From Comamonadaceae bacterium (GTDB taxonomy: Bacteria; Pseudomonadota; Gammaproteobacteria; Burkholderiales; Burkholderiaceae_C), in the NCBI GenBank assembly GCA_947458305.1, contig CANGZO010000120.1, positions 1 to 7,064 on the forward strand: DNA of 7,064 nt, given 5' to 3'. Made by a program: the position numbers and the translations under genes. The notes below the pieces were generated by a model. The model was not told the DNA's origin, searched no databases, and was given only the letters and a program-made list of their open reading frames with translations. The number at the start of each line of letters is the position of its first letter. Within the stretch, counting starts at the first letter, position 1. Below, one piece after another: positions 1 to 6,082 of the stretch.

Positions 1-1305
1 GCCTTCGAAGGCATTCGCCAAGCGGGCCGCAAAGTCTGGCGTGTCAGCTCCATCGTGGCCACCGCTGACCACAACACCCCCACCACCGGCTGGGAGCTGG
101 GTTACGACGGGATCACCGACCCGATCAGCAAAGAACAAATCACCACACTGGATGCCAATATGAAGGAGTTCGGCTCTGCCGCCTTCTTCCCCTTCCTGTC
201 CAAGCGCCAGGGCATCGTGCACGTCATTGGCCCAGAAAACGGTGCCACCCTGCCCGGCATGACCGTGGTCTGCGGTGACTCACACACCTCCACCCATGGC
301 GCATTCGGCGCACTGGCCCACGGCATCGGCACCTCCGAGGTCGAGCACGTCATGGCCACCCAGACCCTGCTGGCCAAAAAAGCGAAGAACATGCTCATCA
401 AGGTCGAGGGCAACTTGGCCAAAGGCATCACCGGCAAAGACATCGTTCTGGCCATCATCGGCAAGATCGGCACCGCGGGCGGCACCGGCTACACCATCGA
501 ATTCGCAGGCTCGGCCATCCGCAGCCTCTCCATGGAAGGTCGCATGACGGTCTGTAACATGGCCATCGAAGGTGGCGCACGCGCAGGCCTGGTGGCGGTG
601 GACGAGAAAACCATCGAGTACGTCAAAGGCCGTTTGCTCTCGCCCAAGGGTGTGGAGTGGGACCAAGCCGTGGCCTACTGGAAGACCCTGCAGTCCGACC
701 CGGGCGCGCACTTTGATGCCGTGGTCGAACTGGACGCCAGCGCCATCGTGCCGCAAGTCACCTGGGGCACTTCACCCGAAATGGTGCTGGGCATCGACGG
801 CCACACGCCCGACCCCGACAAAGAAAAAGACGACGTCAAGCGTGATGCCATCGAGCGCGCGCTGACCTACATGGGCTTACAACCCGGCAAGGCGCTGGCC
901 GACATCACCATCGACAAGGCCTTCATTGGCTCTTGCACCAACAGCCGCATCGAAGACATGCGTGAAGCCGCGGCTGTGGTCAAAAAGCTCGGCCAAAAAG
1001 TGGCCAAGAACGTCAAGCTGGCCATGGTGGTGCCCGGTTCGGGCCTGGTCAAGGAACAAGCCGAGCGCGAAGGTCTGCACGAGATCTTCAAGGCTGCGGG
1101 CTTTGAATGGCGCGAACCCGGCTGCTCCATGTGCCTGGCCATGAACGCCGACCGCCTGGAGCCCGGTGAGCGCTGTGCCTCGACCAGCAACCGCAACTTC
1201 GAAGGCCGTCAAGGCGCGGGTGGCCGCACCCACTTGGTCAGCCCCGCCATGGCGGCTGCTGCAGCCATCCACGGCCACTTTGTTGACATCCGCAAATTCG
1301 CCTGA
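1..1305 (+). CDS. leuC: 3-isopropylmalate dehydratase large subunit, 5' end missing
   Basis: LeuC pairs with LeuD to form isopropylmalate isomerase, a cytoplasmic [4Fe-4S] enzyme that converts 2-isopropylmalate to 3-isopropylmalate in leucine biosynthesis. Frame 1 is open from the first base and gives 434 residues, beginning AFEGIRQAGRKVWRVSS. The GTG at 55 lies inside the conserved VATADHNTP motif and is not the start; compared with the usual length of about 466-470 residues, roughly 35 N-terminal residues lie upstream of the window. The aconitase-type cluster cysteines are visible: GSCTNSR (Cys312 of the fragment) and GCSMC (Cys375 and Cys378). The C-terminal NRNFEGRQG segment is also typical of the family. 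leuD follows 20 bases after the TGA, which indicates an operon. The operon promoter is not in the window. Confidence 0.98.
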   Translation, partial: AFEGIRQAGRKVWRVSSIVATADHNTPTTGWELGYDGITDPISKEQITTLDANMKEFGSAAFFPFLSKRQGIVHVIGPENGATLPGMTVVCGDSHTSTHGAFGALAHGIGTSEVEHVMATQTLLAKKAKNMLIKVEGNLAKGITGKDIVLAIIGKIGTAGGTGYTIEFAGSAIRSLSMEGRMTVCNMAIEGGARAGLVAVDEKTIEYVKGRLLSPKGVEWDQAVAYWKTLQSDPGAHFDAVVELDASAIVPQVTWGTSPEMVLGIDGHTPDPDKEKDDVKRDAIERALTYMGLQPGKALADITIDKAFIGSCTNSRIEDMREAAAVVKKLGQKVAKNVKLAMVVPGSGLVKEQAEREGLHEIFKAAGFEWREPGCSMCLAMNADRLEPGERCASTSNRNFEGRQGAGGRTHLVSPAMAAAAAIHGHFVDIRKFA

Positions 1306-1325
1306 AGCGACCGAGGAATCACACC

Positions 1326-1979
1326 ATGCAGAAATTCACCCTCCTCAAAGGCATTGTGGCCCCGATGGACCGCGCCAACGTGGACACCGACGCCATCATC
1401 CCCAAGCAGTTCCTCAAGTCGATCCGCAAAACCGGCTTTGGTCCTAACCTGTTTGACGAATGGCGCTACCTCGATAAAGGCGAGCCCGGCGTACCCGAAA
1501 GCCAGCGCAAGCCCAACCCCGATTTCGTGCTCAACCAGCCGCGCTACAAAGGCGCCAAAGTTCTGCTGGCCCGCAAGAACTTCGGTTGCGGTTCCAGCCG
1601 CGAACACGCCCCCTGGGCCATCGACCAATACGGCTTTCGCTGCGTGATCGCGCCCAGCTTTGCCGACATCTTCTTCAACAACTGCTTCAAAAATGGCCTG
1701 CTGCCCATCGTGCTGCCCGAAGCCGCCGTGGACCTGCTGTTCAACGAAGTGGCCGCCTTCCCCGGCTACGAACTCACGGTCGATTTGGAACGTCAAGTGG
1801 TCGTGCGCCCCCAAGGCGAAGAGATCCCCTTTGAGGTGCAGCCCTTCCGCAAGTACTGCCTGCTCAATGGCTTGGACGACATCGGCTTGACCTTGCGCCA
1901 TGCCGACAAAATCAAGGCCTTTGAAGCCGAACGCCTGGCCACCAAGCCTTGGTTGGCTCACACAGCCGTCAACGCCTAA
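1326..1979 (+). CDS. leuD: 3-isopropylmalate dehydratase small subunit
   Basis: LeuD is the swivel-domain subunit that completes the isopropylmalate isomerase active site with LeuC. The frame gives 217 residues, slightly longer than the E. coli protein (about 201). Family signatures are the N-terminal DRANVDTDAIIPKQFLK stretch, GFGPNLFDEWR, and the substrate-loop motif NFGCGSSREHAPWAI (Cys88, Ser90, Ser91, Arg92). The ATG at 1326 is chosen because a GAGGA ribosome-binding site (1313-1317) sits 8 bases upstream and because the N-terminus matches the family. It lies 20 bases after leuC and 17 bases before leuB, so the three are almost certainly co-transcribed. No small gene fits between leuC and leuD. 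Confidence 0.98.
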   Translation: MQKFTLLKGIVAPMDRANVDTDAIIPKQFLKSIRKTGFGPNLFDEWRYLDKGEPGVPESQRKPNPDFVLNQPRYKGAKVLLARKNFGCGSSREHAPWAIDQYGFRCVIAPSFADIFFNNCFKNGLLPIVLPEAAVDLLFNEVAAFPGYELTVDLERQVVVRPQGEEIPFEVQPFRKYCLLNGLDDIGLTLRHADKIKAFEAERLATKPWLAHTAVNA

Positions 1980-1996
1980 AGAACTCTGGAACTTTC

Positions 1997-3082
1997 ATGA
2001 AAATCGCAGTCCTCCCCGGTGATGGCATCGGCACCGAAATCGTCGCCGAAGCCGTCAAAGTCTTGAACACTCTCGACCTGAAGTTCGAGATGGAAACCGC
2101 CTTGGTCGGTGGCGCGGCTTACGACGCCTATGGCCACCCCCTGCCAGAAGCCACACTCAAGCTGGCCATGGACAGTGACGCCGTGTTGTTCGGCGCGGTG
2201 GGCGACTGGAAGTACGACAAACTTGACCGCCCCCTGCGCCCCGAGCAAGCCATTTTGGGCCTGCGCAAAAACATGGGCCTGTTCGCCAACTTCCGCCCTG
2301 CCATCTGCTACGAGCAGCTGGTCGGCGCATCCAGCCTCAAGCCCGAGTTGATCTCGGGTCTGGACATCTTGATCATCCGCGAGCTGACGGGTGACATTTA
2401 CTTTGGCCAGCCACGCGGCCGCCGCATCGCCACCGATGGCCACTTCCCTGGCGCCGAAGAAGCCTTCGACACCATGCGCTACTCCAAGCCTGAGATCGAA
2501 CGCATCGCGCACGTGGCCTTCCAGGCCGCCCGCAAGCGCAAGGCCGCAGGCACCGAGGGCCGCGTGACCAGCGTCGACAAAGCCAACGTGCTCGAGACCT
2601 TCCAGTTCTGGAAAGACGTGGTCACCGAAGTCGGCAAAGAGTACCCCGACATCGCGCTGGACCACATGTATGTGGACAACGCCGCCATGCAACTGGTCAA
2701 AGAGCCCAAGCGCTTTGACGTGGTGGTCACCGGCAACATGTTCGGCGACATCTTGTCCGACGAAGCGTCCATGCTCACGGGGTCGATTGGCATGCTGCCT
2801 TCGGCCAGCCTGAACACCAAGAACCAAGGCCTGTACGAACCCAGCCACGGCAGCGCCCCCGACATCGCGGGCAAAGGCGTGGCCAACCCGCTGGCCACCA
2901 TCCTGTCTGCGGCCATGATGCTGCGCTTCAGCCTGAACCAGCCGGAAGCCGCCCAGCGCATCGAAGCGGCTGTGCAAAAAGTGCTGGCCCAAGGCCTGCG
3001 CACCGGCGACATCTACAGCGAAGGAACCACCAAGGTGGGGACCGCGCAAATGGGTGATGCGGTGGTCAAAGCGCTGAGCTGA
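1997..3082 (+). CDS. leuB: 3-isopropylmalate dehydrogenase
   Basis: LeuB oxidatively decarboxylates 3-isopropylmalate with NAD+ and a divalent metal, giving 2-oxoisocaproate, the precursor of leucine. From the ATG at 1997 the protein has 361 residues, a normal family length, and begins MKIAVLPGDGIG. An alternative TTG at 1949 would add 16 residues inside the end of leuD and is not family-like. Visible signatures: ELTGDIYFGQPRG with Tyr135, VDKANVL with Lys195, YVDNAAMQ with Asp227, and NMFGDILSDEAS with metal-binding Asp251 and Asp255. The cofactor region GSAPDIAGKGVANP is also present. The ribosome-binding site is weak (TGGAA, about 1987-1991), so translation may depend on coupling to leuD, 17 bases upstream. 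A strong terminator follows 16 bases after the stop, making this the last gene of the operon. Confidence 0.98.
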   Translation: MKIAVLPGDGIGTEIVAEAVKVLNTLDLKFEMETALVGGAAYDAYGHPLPEATLKLAMDSDAVLFGAVGDWKYDKLDRPLRPEQAILGLRKNMGLFANFRPAICYEQLVGASSLKPELISGLDILIIRELTGDIYFGQPRGRRIATDGHFPGAEEAFDTMRYSKPEIERIAHVAFQAARKRKAAGTEGRVTSVDKANVLETFQFWKDVVTEVGKEYPDIALDHMYVDNAAMQLVKEPKRFDVVVTGNMFGDILSDEASMLTGSIGMLPSASLNTKNQGLYEPSHGSAPDIAGKGVANPLATILSAAMMLRFSLNQPEAAQRIEAAVQKVLAQGLRTGDIYSEGTTKVGTAQMGDAVVKALS

Positions 3083-3098
3083 TCTAACGCCGCTAAAG

Positions 3099-3140
3099 AC
3101 AAAGCCCGGTACCTGCGAAGGTGGCCGGGCTTTGTTTTTT
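3099..3140 (+). terminator. Intrinsic terminator of the leu operon, perhaps bidirectional
   Basis: ACAAAGCCCGG (3099-3109) pairs perfectly with CCGGGCTTTGT (3125-3135). Inside it, ACCT (3111-3114) pairs with AGGT (3119-3122) around a GCGA tetraloop of the stable GNRA class. A run of six T follows (3135-3140). It lies between two genes that face each other tail to tail. Read on the minus strand the same hairpin is followed by TTTGTCTTT, a weaker T-rich tract, so it may also stop transcripts of the amidohydrolase gene. Confidence 0.93.
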
Positions 3141-3148
3141 AAACGCCC

Positions 3149-4903
3149 TCAGGCCTGACCCATGCGCACCAAGCGCCCCGGGCGGGCCGCGGTGATCTCG
3201 CCTTCGCGCTGCACCTGCTCGCCTGCCACCCAGGTGGCCACATAGCCTTCGGCCTTTTGCACAAAGCGCTTACCGCCTGCAGGCAAGTCGCGCACCAGTC
3301 GGGGCAGGCCCACGCTCAGGCGTTTGGGGTCGATGGCGTTCAGGTCGGCACGCATGCCCGGCGCGATCACGCCTCGGTCTGACAATCCCAGGTACCGGGC
3401 ATTGCGGCTCGTGAGCATCTCCACCGCCGTTTCAAGCGGGATACTGTCACGACCTCGGTCGCGCACCCAATGCGTGAGCATGAAGGTTGGAAAGCTGGCA
3501 TCACACACCGTGCCCACGTGAGCGCCCGCATCGCTCAGGCTGCTGAGCGCTCGGGGGTGGGCCAGCATGCGGCGCACCGTGTCGAGCGAGCCCTCGTTGT
3601 AGTTGAAGATCGGGAAATAAATCAGCCCATGGCCTTGGCCTGCACTCAGGTGGTCGTAAATCGCCTCCAGCGGCGTGATGCCTACCTGCTTGGCCCGCAC
3701 CAAAAAGCTCTGCATCACCGAAGGCTCGTAATTGAGCGTGTCCTCCAGCGCGAACATGCGGCCGCTGATCAGGTCAATCTTGGCCAGCAAAATATCCACC
3801 AGCGGCGGAATGGCGCTGCCGTCTCCGGCCAGTCGCTCGGACTTTTCCGACAAGATGCGGGTCTTGCGCGCCGGATCGCGCAGCGCCTGGGCGCGCTCTG
3901 CCAGCGGCAAATGCGCCACCTCTTTGTATGACGGAAAACCCATGAAGGGGTGAAAACTCGCGTCCAGCCCGTTGAGCACGCCAATGCCCCGAACCGCTGT
4001 TTGCATGAAGAGCGGCAGGCCCGCCTGCACCGCCGCTTCGACCCGCTGCTGGATCTTCAGGTATTGCTCGCCACCCGGGTCACGTTGCAGCCAGGTCATG
4101 GACACCGGCTTGCCGCTGGCCCGTGCCAGCGCCTCCACGCTGTCGAACTCGGCGTCGAACTGGTCGGGGCCGTTGAGCAGGTTGAAGTCACTCACGATCT
4201 GCACCACGCCGTGGCCCAAGCCCTCAAAGGCCTGGGCCAGACCTGTCAATTCGTCGTTGCCCGCATTCGCGGCAGGGGTGTCCTTGCCCTCGGAGGTGCG
4301 GTGGTTGTCGCTGCGCCCGGTGCTGAACCCGGCGGCGCCAGCCTGCAGGGCTTCACGCAACAGCGAACGCATGGCCTCGATGTCTTGCGCCGTGGCCTTC
4401 TCGTGGGCCAGGGCGCGCTCCTTCATCACATACATGCGCAAGGGATCGTGCGGCACCTGGACCAAGTAGTCCAAGCTGCGCGGCGTCACGGCCAGCGCAT
4501 CCATGTACTGCGGAAAGCTTTCCCAATTCCAGCGGATGCCCTCGTGCAGCGCCGCACCCGGAATGTCTTCGACGCCTTCCATGAGCTTGATCAGGTCGCC
4601 CTCGTGGCCCGGTCGTTTGGGGGCAAAGCCCACGCCGCAGTTGCCCATCAGCAGCGTGGTCACGCCGTGGTAGATGCTGGGGGTGAAGCACTCGTCCCAA
4701 GTCACTTGCCCATCGTAGTGGGTGTGGATGTCGACAAAGCCGGGGGTGATCCACAGGCCTGTGGCGTCCACAGTTTGCAGGGCGGGCTCATCCACTTGGC
4801 CCACGGCCACAATGCGACCCCCGTGCACACCCACATCGGCCACACGGGCAGGCGCGCCCGTGCCGTCCACCACGGTGCCGTTCTTAATCAAGCAATCGAG
4901 CAT
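3149..4903 (-). CDS. D-aminoacylase-like amidohydrolase, substrate unassigned
   Basis: This 584-residue protein belongs to the amidohydrolase superfamily, close to N-acyl-D-amino-acid deacylases, which are cytoplasmic metal-dependent hydrolases. An N-terminal beta-sandwich part (IKNGTVVDGTG, residues 6-16) leads into GFVDIHTHYDGQ with the metal-binding pair His60/His62. GNCGVGFAP follows with Cys89, matching the bridging-Cys position of D-aminoacylases, and SDAGAHVG near the C-terminus carries Asp458, the expected catalytic Asp. It is about 100 residues longer than classical D-aminoacylases. The strands where those enzymes have two more metal-binding His read VVQIVSDF (233-240) and PVSMTWLQ (266-273), so chemistry and substrate are uncertain. 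The ATG at 4903 is chosen because GGAAGAG (4909-4915) lies 5 bases upstream and the N-terminus fits the family; an in-frame ATG at 5011 lies deep in the transporter gene. The start overlaps the upstream transporter by 20 bases. An imidase or hydantoinase-like activity cannot be excluded. Confidence 0.85.
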   Translation of the reverse strand: MLDCLIKNGTVVDGTGAPARVADVGVHGGRIVAVGQVDEPALQTVDATGLWITPGFVDIHTHYDGQVTWDECFTPSIYHGVTTLLMGNCGVGFAPKRPGHEGDLIKLMEGVEDIPGAALHEGIRWNWESFPQYMDALAVTPRSLDYLVQVPHDPLRMYVMKERALAHEKATAQDIEAMRSLLREALQAGAAGFSTGRSDNHRTSEGKDTPAANAGNDELTGLAQAFEGLGHGVVQIVSDFNLLNGPDQFDAEFDSVEALARASGKPVSMTWLQRDPGGEQYLKIQQRVEAAVQAGLPLFMQTAVRGIGVLNGLDASFHPFMGFPSYKEVAHLPLAERAQALRDPARKTRILSEKSERLAGDGSAIPPLVDILLAKIDLISGRMFALEDTLNYEPSVMQSFLVRAKQVGITPLEAIYDHLSAGQGHGLIYFPIFNYNEGSLDTVRRMLAHPRALSSLSDAGAHVGTVCDASFPTFMLTHWVRDRGRDSIPLETAVEMLTSRNARYLGLSDRGVIAPGMRADLNAIDPKRLSVGLPRLVRDLPAGGKRFVQKAEGYVATWVAGEQVQREGEITAARPGRLVRMGQA

Positions 4904-5759
4904 CTTTTCTCTTCCAATAAAAAGCCAGTCCCAAGCCGCTGACGATGTGCCAAATGCCCCACAGGCTGGCCAAGGTGACCATGCCCAGATCGCTGCCAAA
5001 CTGCAAGGCAATGATGCCCAGCGCCAGGCCCGAGTTCTGCATGCCGCCTTCGATCATGATGGCCCTGCGGTCGCGCTCGGTCATGCCCATGGACTTGGCT
5101 GTGGCCCAACCCAAAAACAGGCCACTGGCGTTGTGCAAAACCACAATCAAAAAGGTGGGCAAGAGGCCCAGCGTCAGCAGCTGACGCTCCTTGATGAGCC
5201 CGGCCACGATGAACAAAATCAAAGCGCCCAAGGCGAAGTTGCCCAGCGGCTTGCGTATGCGTTGTGTGAGAACCGGCAGGCGGTGCGAAAACAGCAGACC
5301 CAGCGCCAGCGGAATGCCCAAAACCATCAACAAACTCAGCCAAATGCCAGAGGGGTCGATGGACAACTCACGCAACCATGATGCGGTTTCAGGGTTGGCC
5401 GCGATCATCCAACTGAAGTTGAAAGGCGTCGCAAACAGCGCAATCAAACTGGCCACGGCAGAGATGCTGACCGACAGCGCCGTGTTACCGCGCCCCAAGT
5501 GTGTGACCACATTGCTCAAGCTCCCACCTGGACAGGCCGCCACCAAAATCATGGCCGCCTCGACGTTGGCGGGCAAATCCAGCGCCAACGTGGCCAACCA
5601 GGTGCCCACCGGCAGCAAGATGAACTGAGGGATCAAGCCGCACAGCACCGCACGCGGCGCTTGAGCGACCCGCCGAAAGTCCTCGATGCGCAATTCCAGC
5701 GACACCGAAAACACCATGGTGGCCAGCACCAAACTCAAGATCAATTGTTGTGAGGTCAT
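4884..5759 (-). CDS. BASS-family (bile acid:Na+ symporter-like) membrane transporter
   Basis: This 291-residue inner-membrane protein of the SBF/BASS family is mostly hydrophobic, with about nine or ten membrane segments judged by eye. Family marks are ACPGGSLSN (residues 75-83) followed by a small and hydroxyl-residue helix (LSVSISAVASLIALF), and EGGMQNSGLALG (237 onward). Family members co-transport organic anions such as bile acids, 2-oxo acids or pantoate with Na+; the substrate here cannot be read from sequence. The ATG at 5759 is chosen because AAGGA (5767-5771) lies 7 bases upstream; an ATG-like extension to 5795 adds 12 polar residues without a good ribosome-binding site. The stop overlaps the start of the amidohydrolase by 20 bases, so the pair probably forms one transcript that imports and then hydrolyses an acylated or amide compound. 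That pathway is inference. Confidence 0.9.
   Translation of the reverse strand: MTSQQLILSLVLATMVFSVSLELRIEDFRRVAQAPRAVLCGLIPQFILLPVGTWLATLALDLPANVEAAMILVAACPGGSLSNVVTHLGRGNTALSVSISAVASLIALFATPFNFSWMIAANPETASWLRELSIDPSGIWLSLLMVLGIPLALGLLFSHRLPVLTQRIRKPLGNFALGALILFIVAGLIKERQLLTLGLLPTFLIVVLHNASGLFLGWATAKSMGMTERDRRAIMIEGGMQNSGLALGIIALQFGSDLGMVTLASLWGIWHIVSGLGLAFYWKRKDARLLD
4909..4915 (-). promoter_or_regulatory. Ribosome-binding site of the amidohydrolase, inside the transporter gene
   Basis: GGAAGAG on the minus strand lies 5 bases before the ATG at 4903 and falls within the last codons of the transporter gene. It decides the start of the amidohydrolase and allows terminating ribosomes to re-initiate. 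Confidence 0.75.
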
Positions 5760-5777
5760 GCAATTTTCCTTGCGAAA

Positions 5778-5783
5778 AGTATA
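5778..5783 (-). promoter_or_regulatory. Possible -10 box for the transporter-amidohydrolase unit
   Basis: The minus strand reads TATACT, five of six matches to the -10 consensus. No good -35 stands at 16-18 bases upstream, and the implied RNA start lies almost on the ribosome-binding site. A TTGACC (5823-5828) is a good -35 by itself but too far away. The true promoter remains uncertain. Confidence 0.25.
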
Positions 5784-5820
5784 GACAGCCGCCACAGCCT
5801 GAACACAAAGGGTTTACGCG

Positions 5821-5875
5821 CAGGTCAACCGCCAACACCACCGCCGTGACGTCAGGGGCACAGCAGGCCAACCGC
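5821..5875. repeat. Pair of 12-bp direct repeats upstream of the asd -10 box
   Basis: CAGGTCAACCGC (5821-5832) recurs as CAGGCCAACCGC (5864-5875), one mismatch, starts 43 bases apart, about four helical turns. The second copy directly abuts the TATAAT of the asd promoter. Between them lies an 8-bp palindrome, TGACGTCA (5847-5854). This could be an operator for a regulator acting on either divergent gene, or chance; no known consensus is recognised. Confidence 0.35.
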
Positions 5876-5881
5876 TATAAT
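5876..5881 (+). promoter_or_regulatory. Predicted -10 box of the asd leader promoter
   Basis: A perfect TATAAT. RNA would be expected to start near 5888-5890, leaving a leader of about 195 bases before asd. No clear -35 hexamer is present 16-18 bases upstream, so the promoter may be weak or need an activator. Because the two-gene unit and the leu terminator separate asd from leuB, asd needs its own promoter, which supports this call. Confidence 0.6.
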
Positions 5882-5889
5882 CAACGGCT

Positions 5890-5991
5890 ATGTTTTACCC
5901 AAGTTTGTTCTCTTTGAACCGCGCCAACACCGTCCAGGTGGGTGCTGCTGTGGGTGCTATCTCCACAAAAACCACGACCATTAAGGGCTGA
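5890..5991 (+). CDS. Putative Thr/Ile/Lys-rich leader peptide upstream of asd
   Basis: A 33-codon frame opens at ATG 5890 and ends at TGA 5989-5991. Codons 24-32 (5959-5985) read I-S-T-K-T-T-T-I-K: four Thr, two Ile and two Lys in nine codons, all end products of the pathway that asd feeds. From ATG 5890 the RNA would be leaderless or nearly so, because TATAAT ends at 5881. An alternative start is GTG 5950, with AGGTGGG (5936-5942) 7 bases upstream, giving a 13-residue peptide that keeps the whole control run; this resembles classical leader peptides. The stop lies 5 bases before the competing hairpins. The likely role is to stall ribosomes when charged Thr, Ile or Lys tRNA is scarce. It is a small frame with no homology evidence, so it may be coincidental. 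Confidence 0.5.
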   Translation: MFYPSLFSLNRANTVQVGAAVGAISTKTTTIKG

Positions 5992-5995
5992 TCCA

Positions 5996-6061
5996 GTCTG
6001 GTTCGTCGTGCGCCCCCCCGGCCAGACGAGCCGGGCAAACAGTCTGGTCTGACACTGTTTT
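5996..6061 (+). promoter_or_regulatory. Candidate attenuator: mutually exclusive hairpins before asd
   Basis: Segment A (5996-6007) can pair with segment B (6025-6036) over 12 base pairs, three of them G-U. GGCCAGAC (6020-6027), which overlaps segment B, can instead pair with GTCTGGTC (6042-6049) over 8 base pairs. The two hairpins share 6025-6027 and cannot coexist. Segment A starts 5 bases after the leader-peptide stop, so a ribosome at the stop would mask it and favour the second hairpin, while a ribosome stalled on the Thr codons would leave it free. A third, AU-rich hairpin (6037-6043 with 6054-6060) ends in TTTT but would not be excluded by the first. The second hairpin lacks an adjacent T-run (TTTT only at 6058-6061), so termination is not certain. 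Confidence 0.4.
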
Positions 6062-6082
6062 AAAAACTGAAAGGGCGTTGAT

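Noticed and set aside
1306..1325. Entericidin-like small gene between leuC and leuD, as in some Burkholderiales
   Set aside because: Only 20 bases separate the genes, so none is present.
1209..1961. Minus-strand frame over leuC end and leuD
   Set aside because: It spans the junction of two well-supported plus-strand genes and shows no family motif.
1949..1996. Longer leuB from a TTG start
   Set aside because: It would overlap leuD by 31 bases and add 16 residues not seen in the family, while MKIAVLPGDGIG fits exactly.
1976..3049. Long open frame antisense to leuB (357 codons)
   Set aside because: It mirrors the codon pattern of leuB, has no recognisable domain, and lies fully within a certain gene; GC-rich genes routinely give such antisense frames.
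3950..4942. Long plus-strand frame (330 codons) across the amidohydrolase
   Set aside because: The His-, Arg- and Ala-rich product is typical of an antisense shadow; the opposite strand has clear family motifs over the same bases.
4904..5011. Longer amidohydrolase from an upstream ATG
   Set aside because: The extra 36 residues are translated from inside the transporter gene and resemble no amidohydrolase N-terminus; GGAAGAG supports 4903.
5938..5958. 9-bp direct repeat GTGGGTGCT (5938-5946 and 5950-5958)
   Set aside because: It is in frame in the leader and simply encodes Val-Gly-Ala twice; too short to call a separate element.
5882..6082. Lysine riboswitch upstream of asd
   Set aside because: The leader is about 195 bases and I could not recognise the conserved five-helix lysine aptamer core; the translated Thr/Ile/Lys run and short competing stems fit peptide attenuation better.
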